Source: Phenylobacterium glaciei
GTDB taxonomy: Bacteria; Pseudomonadota; Alphaproteobacteria; Caulobacterales; Caulobacteraceae
Length of the DNA stretch: 64,000 nt
NCBI RefSeq assembly: GCF_016772415.1
Contig: NZ_JAGSGD010000001.1
Coordinates: forward strand, 310,001-374,000
Reading direction: 5' to 3'
Shown here: positions 1 to 9,020 of the stretch, piece by piece
Layout of the letters: each line of letters begins with the position of its first letter
Position numbering within the stretch: position 1 is the stretch's first letter
Position numbers and translations under genes: made by a program
The notes under the pieces: generated by a model
What the model was told of the DNA's origin: nothing
The model's database searches: none
The model's input: only the letters and a program-made list of their open reading frames with translations

Positions 1-358
1 GGGGATGACGGTCCTGATCCTGTTCCTGGGCAGCGCCCTCTACATCCTGCTGACCCCGCACCGCGAGATCGCCCTGATCCGTGAGGGCAATTCGGCCGCC
101 GCGATTTCCCTGGCCGGCGTGATGGTGGGCCTGTCGATCCCGCTGGCCGTGTCGCTGACCGCGTCGACCTCGCTGATCGAGATCGGCATCTGGGGCGCCT
201 CGACGGTGGTGGTGCAGCTGCTGATCTTCCGGATCGTCGACATGATCCTGCGCGGCCTGCCGCAGCGGATCCAGGAAGGCGAGATGTCGGCCGCCGCCCT
301 GCTGGTGGGCGCCAAGCTCGCCACCGCCCTGATCCTCGCCGCCGCCGTGGCGGGCTGA
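1..358 (+). CDS. DUF350 family membrane protein (5' end cut by window edge)
   Basis: The visible 117 residues are almost entirely hydrophobic, with about four membrane helices and the short charged loops typical of the DUF350 (YjfL-like) family of inner-membrane proteins of unknown function. Family members are usually about 130-140 residues. The reading frame stays open to base 2, so the ATG at base 5 is probably internal and the gene begins upstream of the window. It ends 8 bases before the next gene on the same strand, which suggests co-transcription with the trypsin-like protein. No catalytic residues are recognisable. Confidence 0.75.
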   Translation, partial: GMTVLILFLGSALYILLTPHREIALIREGNSAAAISLAGVMVGLSIPLAVSLTASTSLIEIGIWGASTVVVQLLIFRIVDMILRGLPQRIQEGEMSAAALLVGAKLATALILAAAVAG

Positions 359-366
359 GCGGACCT

Positions 367-1200
367 ATGCATTTCCCCAAGCTGCCGGACTGGCTGGTCT
401 ATGCGGCTGTGGTCCTGGCGCTGCTGATCGCGGCCGTGGGCCGGCAGGAGCGGGCCGACGCCCCGCCGCCCCCGCCACCGGTGCCGGGGGAAGAGGGCGT
501 GCCGCTGGGGCCCGCCTCGCCCTTCGACCCCTCGATCGTCGTCGATGTGCCGGCCAAGGCGGAGCCTGGCCTCGGCACCGCCTTCTCCGTCGCCGACCGC
601 GGTGTGTGGGTCACCGCCCGCCACGTGGTGGAGGGCTGCACCCAGGCCGCCATCGTGGTGGCCGAGGGCCGGGGCGTGGCCGCCAAGGTCAATATCTACC
701 AGCGCGGCGAGGCCGCCATCCTCACCACCGAGGGCGGGGCGCCGCCCCTGCCGCTGGGCATCGACCAGAAGCTGCGGCGCGGCGACCGCGCCTATCACCC
801 GGGTTTCCCACAAGGCCATTCGGGCGAGGCCACCTCGCGGCTGCTGGGACGTGAGAACCTGGTGGTGCGTGGCCGCGGCGCGCGCACCGAGCCGGTCCTA
901 GTCTGGGCCGAGACCGGCCGCACCGACGGGCTGAAGGGCACACTGGCGGGCCTTTCGGGCGCGCCGGCGCTGGACCGCGCCGGCCGGGTGATCGGGGTGA
1001 CCGTGGCCGAGGCCCCGCGCCGGGGCCGCATCTACACCACCGCGCCGGAAACCCTGGGTGCTGCCCTGTCGGAGGCCCACGAACGCCCCGCCAGCTTCGC
1101 GGTGGGCGAGAGCGTCACCACCGACAACTACGGCCGCGTCGCCGATGCCCTGCGCCGCGACCTGCGGGTGGCCCAGGTGATCTGCCTGTCGACGACCTAG
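367..1200 (+). CDS. Membrane-anchored trypsin-like serine protease domain protein
   Basis: This 277-residue protein has an N-terminal membrane anchor (about residues 9-25), a proline-rich linker (33-40) and a chymotrypsin-fold domain. The histidine sits in the motif TARHVV (H86) and the nucleophile in GLSGAP (S197), both matching HtrA-type proteases. The position expected to hold the catalytic aspartate reads EAAIL, so it appears to be a glutamate (E115). No PDZ domain follows. It would act in the periplasm while tethered to the inner membrane. It lies 8 bases behind the DUF350 gene. Its stop overlaps the end of the convergent permease gene by four bases. Whether it is an active protease is uncertain because of the Asp-to-Glu change. 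Confidence 0.75.
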   Translation: MHFPKLPDWLVYAAVVLALLIAAVGRQERADAPPPPPPVPGEEGVPLGPASPFDPSIVVDVPAKAEPGLGTAFSVADRGVWVTARHVVEGCTQAAIVVAEGRGVAAKVNIYQRGEAAILTTEGGAPPLPLGIDQKLRRGDRAYHPGFPQGHSGEATSRLLGRENLVVRGRGARTEPVLVWAETGRTDGLKGTLAGLSGAPALDRAGRVIGVTVAEAPRRGRIYTTAPETLGAALSEAHERPASFAVGESVTTDNYGRVADALRRDLRVAQVICLSTT

Positions 1201-2912
1201 GCTTCGGCCACGGGCTCCGCGCCACCGGCCGGCATGTCGGCAGTGCGCGCCGCGACGATGAACACCAGCACGATGCCCACCACCCCCAGCAGGGCCGAAT
1301 AGACGAAGAACACCACGTATCCGGAGCCGAGGGCCGCGGCCGAGACGTGCGACTTCTCCATGGCGCTGGCGAAGGTCTGGGGTGGCAGGCCGGTGAAGAG
1401 CGCCTTGAGGCCCGAGAACGCCCCGCCGGTGTCGGCCGCCTTGGCCGCGCCCTCCACGACCTTGCCCGACTGCGACGCCACCAGCTTTCCGAGCAGGGCG
1501 TAGAAGGACGAGAACATCGCGTACTGGGTGGCGGTGAAGCCCTGGCCGGTGAGGCTGGACATGTAGGCGATCAGGCAGGTGCCGGCGAAACCCGAGGCGA
1601 TGTTGTCGATCCCGATGGCGACACTGAGCGCCCAGAGTTGCGGCCCCTGCATCGCCAGCCAGGCGAAGACCAGGTTCGAGATGGGACCGGCGAAGGCGCC
1701 GATCACCATGGAGCGCATGAGGCCGAGCCGGGCCACGGAGAAGCCGCCCAGGCCGACGCCGATCACCGACATGACGACGCCCAGCACCTTGCGGACCTCG
1801 GCGATCTGCAGCTTGTCGAAGCCGAGGTCGATGTAGAACGGATTCATGATGTTGAGCACGAAGTCGCTCAGCCGGTAGACGCAGATCAGCGCCAGGATCA
1901 GGCCGGCGGCCTGCCCATAGCGGCGGAAGAAGTCGATGAAGGGCGCGCCAAGCGCGGTCGACAGGTAGCGGCCGGGCCGGGTCGGAAGGCCGGGGATCGG
2001 TAGGGCGGCCACGACGATGAGCGCGACCCCGGTGAGGATGCCGCCGACCTGGGCGAAAACTCCGAAGGGCTTGGCCTCCCACGCGGCCTTGATGGCGTCG
2101 CCCACCTGCGGGTGGCCGAGGGTGGCGGTGACCGACTGCAGGACGGTGGCGTTGCCGGCCAGGCCCGAGCCGAAGATCAGGGCACCTAGCAGCACGATGG
2201 CTAGGCGCAGGGCCCACTCGATCCCGTCGCGGGCCGGGACAGACCCGACGCCGGCGAAGTCGATGTCGCGCATGATGTGGCTCGCCTCGCGCGGCGCGCC
2301 TAGCACGCCTGCGACGCCCACGACCATCAGGCCGGCCATCAAGGCGTAGGACAGACTCCAGCCCACGGCGTCGGACATGGCCAGCGGGACGACCCCGGCC
2401 ACGATCATGGCGATGCGGTAGCCCCACTGGTAGGCGGCGGCCATGGCGCCCTGCTTTTCAGTGTCGGCGGCCTCGATGCGCCAGGCGTCGATGACGATGT
2501 CCTGGGTGGCCGAGGTAAAGCCGACGAAGACGGCGAAGGCGGCCATCAGGCCAAGTCTGGTCTTGGGATCGACCCCGGAGATCAGCCACAGGCCCAGCAT
2601 GATCAGAATCTGGCAGACCAGCATCCAGGAGCGGCGGTGGCCCAGCCACTTGGTGAGGATCGGCACCGCCGCGCGGTCGATCAGCGGCGCCCAGAGCAAC
2701 TTCAGGGAATAGGCCAGGGTCGCCAGGCTGAAGAAGGCGATCACCTCCAGCGACAGTCCGGCATCGCGCAGCCAGGCCGACAGCGTGTCGAAGATCAGCA
2801 GGTTGGGCAGGCCCGAGGCGAAACCCAGGGACAGCATCACCAGGGCGCGGCGCTCGCCATAGACGGCGATGGCGCTCCAGGCGCTGCGTTTCGGCGTGGC
2901 TTCGATGGTCAT
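1197..2912 (-). CDS. ampG: AmpG-type muropeptide MFS permease
   Basis: The 571-residue protein is a 12-14 helix major facilitator. It carries the AmpG hallmark SATQDIVIDAWRIE at residues 134-147 and the N-terminal pattern around FASGLPNLLIF at 31-41. AmpG imports anhydro-muropeptides released during cell-wall turnover and feeds the recycling pathway that also controls ampC-type beta-lactamases. It is longer than the E. coli protein (491 residues), as is common in alphaproteobacteria, where the extra length lies between helices 6 and 8 (about residues 210-310 here). It converges on the trypsin-like gene and follows the hybrid kinase on the same strand with a 40-base gap. Other acetyl-CoA/AmpG-family substrates cannot be excluded. 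Confidence 0.85.
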   Translation of the reverse strand: MTIEATPKRSAWSAIAVYGERRALVMLSLGFASGLPNLLIFDTLSAWLRDAGLSLEVIAFFSLATLAYSLKLLWAPLIDRAAVPILTKWLGHRRSWMLVCQILIMLGLWLISGVDPKTRLGLMAAFAVFVGFTSATQDIVIDAWRIEAADTEKQGAMAAAYQWGYRIAMIVAGVVPLAMSDAVGWSLSYALMAGLMVVGVAGVLGAPREASHIMRDIDFAGVGSVPARDGIEWALRLAIVLLGALIFGSGLAGNATVLQSVTATLGHPQVGDAIKAAWEAKPFGVFAQVGGILTGVALIVVAALPIPGLPTRPGRYLSTALGAPFIDFFRRYGQAAGLILALICVYRLSDFVLNIMNPFYIDLGFDKLQIAEVRKVLGVVMSVIGVGLGGFSVARLGLMRSMVIGAFAGPISNLVFAWLAMQGPQLWALSVAIGIDNIASGFAGTCLIAYMSSLTGQGFTATQYAMFSSFYALLGKLVASQSGKVVEGAAKAADTGGAFSGLKALFTGLPPQTFASAMEKSHVSAAALGSGYVVFFVYSALLGVVGIVLVFIVAARTADMPAGGAEPVAEA

Positions 2913-2952
2913 TGCGGCCTCCCCCGAGATCGGCGCCGGGGGTGGCCCCGGT

Positions 2953-4443
2953 TCAGCCGACCTTGGCGCGGTCCGTCGTTTCCGTCCAGCCGCCGCGGGT
3001 CAGGCGGGCGAGGATCCCGCGCAGGGCGTCGGGCGCCAGCGGCTTGACCAGGAAGTCGTTCATGCCCGCCGCCAGGCAGGCATGGCGGTCGTCCTCGAAG
3101 GCGTTGGCGGTCAGCGCCACCACCGGGGTGTCGAGGCCGGCGGCCCGCAGGGCCCGCGTGGCGTCCAGGCCGGACATGCCGGGCATGCGCATGTCCATCA
3201 GGATCAGGTCATAGCGGCCGACCTTGAGGGCGGCCATGGCGTCCTCGCCGCCGCCGGCATGGTCGACCTTGCAACCCTCCCGGGCCAGCAGGGTGCGGGC
3301 CAGCAGGGCGTTGATGGCGTTGTCCTCCACCAGCAGCACCCGGACGCCAGGGGCCATGGCCGGGGCGATGCGTTCGTCCTCCACCGCGTCCGTGCGCTGG
3401 GCGCCTTCGCCCAGGACGGCGAGGACGCGCTCGGCCAGGGAGGCGCGGCGCAGAGGCTTGATCAGGTATCCGGCGAAGCCCTGCGCCCGGTAGGTCTCGA
3501 TGCGCGCCCGCTCATTGGGCGGCAGCAGGATGATCGCGGGGCGAGAGTCCGGCGGGCAGGAGGGGGCGAGCGCATGGTCCACCAGCAGGACCTGGGCGCT
3601 CTTGTCTTCACCTATCACCGCCTTGCCGCCGGCCGCCTCGACTTGGCGGCGGGCGGCCTCGGCGACCACGGGATTGGGGGAGAGCACGCCGACGGTGCGG
3701 CCGGCCAGGGGCGCGTCGCCAAGTGCGGTCACCCGCGGGAAGGCGGCCTCGAACCAGAACAGCGCGCCGCCGCCGGGTGCGTCCTCGACGCCGACCTCGC
3801 CGTCCATGGCGGCGGCCAGCTTGCGGGCGATGGCCAGGCCGAGGCCCGCGCCGCCCAGCTGGGCGGCGTCATAGGAAGGGTCGGCCTGGGCGAAGGCCTC
3901 GAAGATCTTCTCCCGCACCGCCCGGGTGACGCCCGGACCGGTGTCGGAGACGGAAAAACGCAGGCGCGAGCCGTCGCGCTCGGTGACCGTGAGTAGGACG
4001 CCGCCGGTTTCGGTGAACTTCACCGCGTTGCCGGCGAAGTTGAGCAGGATCTGGCGCAGCCGGCCTTCGTCGGCCAGGGCTTGGCCGATGCCGGTGGGGG
4101 CGGCCCAGGCGATCTCAAGGCCCTTTTCCTGGGCGCGGGGGGAGAGCAGTTCGCTGACCGAGCGCAGCAGGCCCTCGACCTCCATGGTGGCCGGATGCAG
4201 CTCGATCTTGTCGGCGCCCAGCTTGGCGAAGTCGAGCACGTCATTGACCAGGCTGAGCAGATGCTCGCCTGAATCGCGCAGGGCGGCGACATAGGCTCGT
4301 TGCTCGGCGGTCAGGCTGGTGCCTTCCAGCAATCGCGCCATGCCCAGCACGCCGTTGAGGGGCGTGCGGAATTCGTGGCTGAGCGAGGCGAGCTGCTCGG
4401 CGCTGACGCGGGCGTCGGGAACGGTGGGAGTCTTGCGGGCCAT
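2953..4443 (-). CDS. shkA: Soluble hybrid histidine kinase, ShkA-like (DHp-CA-pseudoreceiver-receiver)
   Basis: The 496-residue protein has no membrane segment. It begins directly with a HisKA dimerisation domain (H23 in SHEFRTP), followed by the ATP-binding domain with N139 and the DTGPG and GAGLGLAIA boxes. A degenerate receiver without the phosphorylatable aspartate follows (about 248-345), then a true receiver with D417 and K467. This order and length match Caulobacter ShkA, whose pseudoreceiver binds cyclic di-GMP and thereby releases the kinase. From memory, the ShkA ligand residues R324, Y338 and R344 fall on R312, Y326 and R332 here, and the inhibitory DDR linker motif corresponds to DER at 356-358. 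In Caulobacter ShkA phosphorylates TacA to drive stalk-phase transcription. The orthology is inference; the domain architecture is clear. Confidence 0.85.
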   Translation of the reverse strand: MARKTPTVPDARVSAEQLASLSHEFRTPLNGVLGMARLLEGTSLTAEQRAYVAALRDSGEHLLSLVNDVLDFAKLGADKIELHPATMEVEGLLRSVSELLSPRAQEKGLEIAWAAPTGIGQALADEGRLRQILLNFAGNAVKFTETGGVLLTVTERDGSRLRFSVSDTGPGVTRAVREKIFEAFAQADPSYDAAQLGGAGLGLAIARKLAAAMDGEVGVEDAPGGGALFWFEAAFPRVTALGDAPLAGRTVGVLSPNPVVAEAARRQVEAAGGKAVIGEDKSAQVLLVDHALAPSCPPDSRPAIILLPPNERARIETYRAQGFAGYLIKPLRRASLAERVLAVLGEGAQRTDAVEDERIAPAMAPGVRVLLVEDNAINALLARTLLAREGCKVDHAGGGEDAMAALKVGRYDLILMDMRMPGMSGLDATRALRAAGLDTPVVALTANAFEDDRHACLAAGMNDFLVKPLAPDALRGILARLTRGGWTETTDRAKVG

Positions 4444-4664
4444 GGAACAAGCCTAGGCGCAGGCGGCTTAACAGGCGGTCAAGCGGGGCTCCGATTTCCC
4501 ACGGAACTGCAACTTTCTGGCGTGGGAGATCGCCGGTCTTCCGGCGTCGACCGAGCACCGCAAACGCCTGAAGCGTAAGCGGAACCCACTTCGGCTTGGC
4601 CGTTACGGCTGGACGAAACTCCGCGTGGGCCTTTAACTACCCACCTTATGCGCGAGCACAGGAA

Positions 4665-5450
4665 ATGACCGAAGACCCCGTCGAGCTTCTGACGCCGCGC
4701 GAGCGGGAATGTCTTCGCCTGGTGGACAGGCATCTGAGCTCCAAGCAGATCGCCCGCGAGCTGGGCATGTCCAAGACCTCCGTCGACACCTATTGCGACC
4801 GTGCGCGGCGCAAGCTCGGCGTCGACGACCGCTACGCCGCCGCGCGGCGTCTGGCCGACCACGACCGTGATTCCGCTGTCCTGATCGCGTCAGGACAGGA
4901 TGCGATCAGGACAGACAGCCGCCCTCCCGTCCCGCCTTCTCGGGGCGACACGGGAGTACAGGCTGATGGCCGATTGGATGAAAGCGCTGCTCGAGGTGGA
5001 CCCGTCCCAGCCGGACTGGGAAGGCCAGGAGCAGAGGGCGGCGGTAAACCAGGTGATGCGGTTGCGCCGGGAGGTACAGGACTTCGAAACCCGCTGGCCG
5101 GAGATGGCGGACGAGGCGCTGACCGCGCCGGCGTTTACCTGGACCCAGCTGGAACGTCAGCTCGCCGACCTGGCGGGCTGTCCGGTGAAGGCGGAGATGG
5201 CCCGGGACCTGGTCTCGGCGACCCGCAAGATGTCGCGGTACAAGCCGCCCGAAATGGTCTTGCGGGAAATACTGTGCATGACCTGGGCGCTCTTGGACGA
5301 GGGCTTCCAGCCCGAGCGGCGGGAGGGATCGGCCGAAATGCCCTAAGTCCCGCCACGCGACTGGGGTTGATCGGCCTCATCGCCATCGTATCGGCCCTGG
5401 CCTTCGGGGCGATGCTGTCCGGCCTCCACGCCCTGCAAGAGCTCGTCTAG
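4665..5450 (+). CDS. LuxR-type HTH protein with C-terminal membrane helix (overlaps another coding frame)
   Basis: Residues 10-65 form a classic LuxR/GerE helix-turn-helix (TPRERECLRLV then SSKQIARELGMSKTSVDTY). The last 35 residues contain one membrane helix (GLIGLIAIVSALAFGAML), a layout seen in a family of Caulobacterales regulators with HTH, linker and C-terminal anchor. The ATG at 4665 is preceded by AGGAA; an upstream in-frame start at 4596 adds only low-quality sequence. The linker (about residues 85-225) is glycine, proline and alanine rich with poor third-position GC. The same DNA has strong coding character in another frame (4966-5346). The ends therefore look genuine but the middle does not, so the gene may have acquired an inserted gene or be rearranged. 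Confidence 0.55.
   Translation: MTEDPVELLTPRERECLRLVDRHLSSKQIARELGMSKTSVDTYCDRARRKLGVDDRYAAARRLADHDRDSAVLIASGQDAIRTDSRPPVPPSRGDTGVQADGRLDESAARGGPVPAGLGRPGAEGGGKPGDAVAPGGTGLRNPLAGDGGRGADRAGVYLDPAGTSARRPGGLSGEGGDGPGPGLGDPQDVAVQAARNGLAGNTVHDLGALGRGLPARAAGGIGRNALSPATRLGLIGLIAIVSALAFGAMLSGLHALQELV
4966..5346 (+). CDS. Hypothetical protein nested inside the LuxR-HTH gene
   Basis: This 126-residue reading frame lies wholly inside the LuxR-HTH frame but in a different phase. Its codons end in G or C at nearly every position, unlike the overlapping frame, and the product is an amphipathic, mostly helical soluble protein (MADWMKALLEV start, many Trp, Glu and Arg). A GGGAGT ribosome binding site sits 9 bases before the ATG at 4966. 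I do not recognise a family. Codon bias suggests that this is the true product of the region and that the LuxR frame running through it is incidental, or that two small frameshifts separate parts of one ancestral gene. Confidence 0.6.
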   Translation: MADWMKALLEVDPSQPDWEGQEQRAAVNQVMRLRREVQDFETRWPEMADEALTAPAFTWTQLERQLADLAGCPVKAEMARDLVSATRKMSRYKPPEMVLREILCMTWALLDEGFQPERREGSAEMP

Positions 5451-5518
5451 CTCTCACCGACACCGACAATTTTCTCAACAGCAACGCGCCGGGTCCCTCG
5501 GCGTGCAGGAGATCCCGC

Positions 5519-5872
5519 ATGCTCAAGCAACGCCGTCTGGTCGCCGATCAAGTCGCCGCCAGCCTCTTCGAAGCAGAAATCGCCATCGACCTGGCGCTCG
5601 CCAAGGCCGCCGCCCTGGCCGGGATCATGCCGGGCCTGCGCACCGAGGCGGGCATCTCGGCCCTCATCGGTCAGGGCGCCGTGGAGCGGGCCAGCGAGGC
5701 CTTTGCCGCCCTGGCCACAGCGCGGCGCGCCATTTGCGAAACCCATCTGGAGCTCAGCATCGCCCAGAAGCAGATGGGCCTGGGCGCCGTGGCCTTCGGC
5801 GATCCGAAGCCGCCACAGCAGATGTCGGACGGCGAGGCGCCCCTCCTGCGCAGCGTTCGCCGCGCGAGCTAG
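5519..5872 (+). CDS. Hypothetical small helical protein
   Basis: A 117-residue soluble protein, alanine-rich and predicted to be nearly all helix (residues 1-90), with a short disordered tail. AGGAG lies 10 bases before the ATG at 5519. The third codon positions are strongly GC, supporting real coding. The sequence resembles small conserved proteins of Caulobacterales with no assigned role; no motif is recognisable. It is followed 77 bases later on the same strand by a membrane protein gene. Confidence 0.6.
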   Translation: MLKQRRLVADQVAASLFEAEIAIDLALAKAAALAGIMPGLRTEAGISALIGQGAVERASEAFAALATARRAICETHLELSIAQKQMGLGAVAFGDPKPPQQMSDGEAPLLRSVRRAS

Positions 5873-5949
5873 CTGTCGAAGCCGCACCATTCGCGATAGA
5901 TCGGGTCTCCGGGCAGCCGGGGACCCGATCTGATTCTGGAGCCAAGGGC

Positions 5950-6348
5950 TTGGTCTGGACCGTCGCCATCATCCTGGTCTGCGCCTTCGCCCTCTGGAAG
6001 GGCGGCCGGGTCGAGAAGATCGTGGCCGTGGCCTTCATGGCCGCCTGGCTGATCACCCTGATTGTCGAGGATCGCTGGCATTGGGGGAACACCCAGTGGA
6101 ATGTCCTGGCCGTGGACATCGCGCTGACCGTGCTGCTCGCCTGGCTGGCCATGACCACTGGCCTCAACTGGCTGCTGTTCGCCGCGGCCTTTCAGGTCCT
6201 GGGCGTGGTGACCCACATCGCGGTCATCGTCGATCCGGGCTTCCTGGCCAAGACCTACGTGGCCGGCCTGATCATCTGGAGCTATCTCGCGATCGGCGCC
6301 CTGGTCGTGGGGACCTGGATCGATTGGCGCGATCGCGAGAACCGCTAG
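5950..6348 (+). CDS. Four-helix membrane protein of unknown function
   Basis: About 132 residues with four membrane segments separated by short loops and the C-terminal signature WIDWRDRENR. I place the start at a TTG (5950) because GGAG stands 8 bases upstream and the sequence before it loses coding character. No ATG exists in frame nearby. The family is not recognised. The stop overlaps the end of convergent comM by four bases. Confidence 0.55.
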   Translation: MVWTVAIILVCAFALWKGGRVEKIVAVAFMAAWLITLIVEDRWHWGNTQWNVLAVDIALTVLLAWLAMTTGLNWLLFAAAFQVLGVVTHIAVIVDPGFLAKTYVAGLIIWSYLAIGALVVGTWIDWRDRENR

Positions 6349-7874
6349 GCCAGGGCGTTTGGCGCGCCCACCCGGCGGTAGATTAACGCCTCGGCGACAT
6401 GGACCCGCTTGATCGGTCCTGCGCCCTCCAGGTCGGCGATGGTGCGGGCCAGCCGCAGGGTCCGCGTCCAACCCCGGGCCGTGAGGCCATTGGCCTCGGC
6501 GGCCTTGGCCAGCAGGGCGCGGGCGGCGGGGTCGAGATCGGCGATGGTCTCCAGCCACTCCCCCTCGGCGCGGGCGTTGATCGGCTCGGCGCGTTCGTGG
6601 CCAGATTTCGCGGCGCGCTCCGAGGCCAGGTCGCGGGCCTGGGCCACCCGAGCGGCGGCCTCGGCGGTCCCTTCCGACGGCGCGGGCAAGGCCAGGTCGG
6701 CGGCGCTGACCGGCGGCACGTCGATCTGCAGGTCGATGCGGTCGAGGAACGGCCCCGACACCTTCATCTGATAGTCGGTCTGGCAGCGCGGGGCGCGCCC
6801 GCAGGCGCCGCGTCCAGGCCCGCCATGGCCGCATTTGCACGGGTTCTGGGCGGCCACCAGCTGGAAGCGGGCCGGATAGCGCACGTGGGCGTTGGCGCGC
6901 GCCACCACCACCTCGCCGGTCTCGAGGGGTTGGCGCAATGAATCCAGGGCCTGCGCGCTGAACTCGGGCAGCTCATCCAGGAACAGCACCCCGTTGTGGG
7001 CCAGCGACACCTCGCCGGGCTTGATGCGCACGCCGCCGCCGGTCAAGGCCGCCATGGTGGCCGAATGGTGCGGGGTGCGGAATGGCCGGGCCCGGGTCAG
7101 CTCGCCCTTGGCGATCAAGCCGGCCACCGAGTGGATCATCGAGGTTTCCAGCAGCTCAGCCGGCGAGAGCGGCGGCAGCAGGCCCGGCAGGCGGGCGGCC
7201 ATCATCGACTTGCCTGAGCCCGGCGGCCCGGTGAAGGCCAGGTTGTGACCCCCGGCCGCGGCGATCTCCAGGGCGCGCTTGGCGTTCTCCTGGCCCTTGA
7301 CGTCCCGCAGGTCCGGAGCCCGCTCGCCGTCGAGAATGGCGCCCGGCTTGGGCGGCCCCAGCATCTGGGTCCCGCGGAAGTGGTTCACCAGCGAGATCAG
7401 CGACGGCGCCGCCAGGATCTGGGTGTCGCCGGCCCAGGCGGCTTCCGCGCCGCAGGCCTCCGGGCAGATGAGCCCCAGACCCAGGGCGCCGGCGGCCACG
7501 GAAGCCGGCAAGGCGCCAGCCACCTGGACGATACGGCCGTCGAGAGAGAGCTCGCCCATGGCCGCCCACTCGGTCAGCCGGTCGGGCGGGATGATGCCCA
7601 TGGCGGCCATGATGGCCAGCGCGATGGGCAGGTCGTAGTGGCTGCCCTCCTTGGGCAGGTCGGCGGGGGCCAGGTTGACGATGATGCGCTTGCCGGGCAA
7701 CGACAGGCCAAGGCCGGAAAACGCGGCCCGCACCCGCTCGCGACTCTCGCCGACGGCCTTGTCGCCGAGGCCGACGACGATGAAGGCGACTTCGCCGCCG
7801 GTGAACTGCACCTCGACATCGACGCGGCGGGCCTCAACCCCTTGAAACGCCAGCGTCACGACCCGTGCAGCCAT
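6345..7874 (-). CDS. comM: YifB/ComM-family Mg-chelatase-like AAA+ ATPase
   Basis: This 509-residue protein has the three parts of the ComM family. An N-terminal Lon-like fold (residues 1-170) is followed by an AAA+ core with Walker A GPPGSGKS (216-223) and Walker B VLFLDELPEF, and then by a C-terminal Mg-chelatase domain. The cysteine cluster NPCKCGHGG through RAPRC is typical. In naturally transformable bacteria ComM is a hexameric helicase that promotes branch migration during integration of incoming DNA; in others its role is unknown. It lies downstream of gshB on the same strand after a 135-base gap. Confidence 0.93.
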   Translation of the reverse strand: MAARVVTLAFQGVEARRVDVEVQFTGGEVAFIVVGLGDKAVGESRERVRAAFSGLGLSLPGKRIIVNLAPADLPKEGSHYDLPIALAIMAAMGIIPPDRLTEWAAMGELSLDGRIVQVAGALPASVAAGALGLGLICPEACGAEAAWAGDTQILAAPSLISLVNHFRGTQMLGPPKPGAILDGERAPDLRDVKGQENAKRALEIAAAGGHNLAFTGPPGSGKSMMAARLPGLLPPLSPAELLETSMIHSVAGLIAKGELTRARPFRTPHHSATMAALTGGGVRIKPGEVSLAHNGVLFLDELPEFSAQALDSLRQPLETGEVVVARANAHVRYPARFQLVAAQNPCKCGHGGPGRGACGRAPRCQTDYQMKVSGPFLDRIDLQIDVPPVSAADLALPAPSEGTAEAAARVAQARDLASERAAKSGHERAEPINARAEGEWLETIADLDPAARALLAKAAEANGLTARGWTRTLRLARTIADLEGAGPIKRVHVAEALIYRRVGAPNALA

Positions 7875-8009
7875 GGCTCATGTCCCCGGTTTGAGCATGT
7901 TTTATCCACAACCCCAACACACCGTGTGGGTCGGATCAAGAACAAAAAAGGAACTAATGGAGAAGGTGAGACGTTTCCGTGACCTAGGTCACTCTTCTCA
8001 TCTAACAAG

Positions 8010-8957
8010 CTAGACCTTGGCGCGAATCACTTCAACACGTTCCCAGAGTCGGACTGTCGCATCGATTCCAGTGAACTTTTTCAAGGCGACGGCGCCCGTG
8101 GGTGACGTGACATTGATCTCGGTGAGGTAGTCGCCGATCACGTCGATGCCGACGAACATCAGGCCGCGGCGTTTCAGTTCCGGGCCGATGATGCCGCAGA
8201 GTTCCCGGTCGCGGGCGGTCAGTTCGACCGCCTCGGCGCGGCCGCCGACGGCCAGGTTGGACCGGATCTGGCCGGCGCTGGGCACGCGGTTGATGGCGCC
8301 CACCGGCTCGCCGTCCACCAGCAGGATACGTTTGTCGCCCTTCACCACGGCCGGCACGAATTTCTGGGCGATCACCGGCTCGCGGCTGATCATCCGGTGC
8401 AGGTCCAGCATGGCGTCGAGATTGGGATCGTCGGCCAGGAGCCGAGCGACGCCCGAACCGCCCGCGCCGTTCAGCGGCTTGAGCACGATGTCGCCCTGGC
8501 GGGCGCGGAACTCATAGATCGCCTCGATGTCGGAGGTGATCAGGGTCGGCGGCTGGACGCCGGGGAAGGTGGTGACGAACAGCTTTTCCGGCGCGTTGCG
8601 CACCTCGGTGGGATTGTTGACCACCAGGGTCTTCGGATGGATGGCGTCCAGGAAGTGGGTCGAGGTGATGTAGGCCATGTCGAAGGGCGGGTCCTGGCGC
8701 AGCAGGACGACGTCGAACTCCGACAGGTCGCGGGTCTCCCACGGGCCGAAGGTCGCGTGGGCGCCCTTCACCGGCTGGACGGTGACCGAGCGGCCCTTGG
8801 CGGTGAGCCTGCCGTTCTCCAGGGCCATGCGTTCTGGCGTGTAGACCCAAAGCGTGTGCCCGCGCTCCTGGGCCGACTGCATCATCAGGAAGGTCGTATC
8901 GCCTTCGATATTGATCCCCTCCAAGGGGTCCATCTGGACGGCGACCTTCAAAGACAT
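8010..8957 (-). CDS. gshB: Glutathione synthetase
   Basis: The 315-residue enzyme ligates gamma-glutamylcysteine and glycine with ATP, the second step of glutathione synthesis in the cytosol. It shows the N-terminal MDPLEGI motif, the DPPFDMAYI substrate region, the ATP-grasp glycine loop NGAGGSGV and the terminal NVTSPTG. Length matches the family (about 315). It is the last gene of the minus-strand run rdgB-hemW-rsmI-yraN-sirB1-gshB, 63 bases after sirB1; the order yraN-gshB-comM is common in alphaproteobacteria. The start ATG at 8957 has GAGGAAG upstream. Confidence 0.96.
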   Translation of the reverse strand: MSLKVAVQMDPLEGINIEGDTTFLMMQSAQERGHTLWVYTPERMALENGRLTAKGRSVTVQPVKGAHATFGPWETRDLSEFDVVLLRQDPPFDMAYITSTHFLDAIHPKTLVVNNPTEVRNAPEKLFVTTFPGVQPPTLITSDIEAIYEFRARQGDIVLKPLNGAGGSGVARLLADDPNLDAMLDLHRMISREPVIAQKFVPAVVKGDKRILLVDGEPVGAINRVPSAGQIRSNLAVGGRAEAVELTARDRELCGIIGPELKRRGLMFVGIDVIGDYLTEINVTSPTGAVALKKFTGIDATVRLWERVEVIRAKV

Positions 8958-9020
8958 ACGGGCTTCCTCACAAGCTGAAGCGCTCAGATAGGTCGGAGAC
9001 GGCCGATGCGCCAGCGCTGC

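Noticed and set aside
898..2427. A 509-codon minus-strand frame over the trypsin-like and AmpG genes
   Set aside because: It is a third-position shadow of the permease with Arg/Gly-rich composition and no motif.
4468..4482. Near-match to a CtrA site (TTAA-N7-TCAA) just upstream of the hybrid kinase
   Set aside because: One half-site is imperfect and such matches arise by chance; spacing alone does not support binding.
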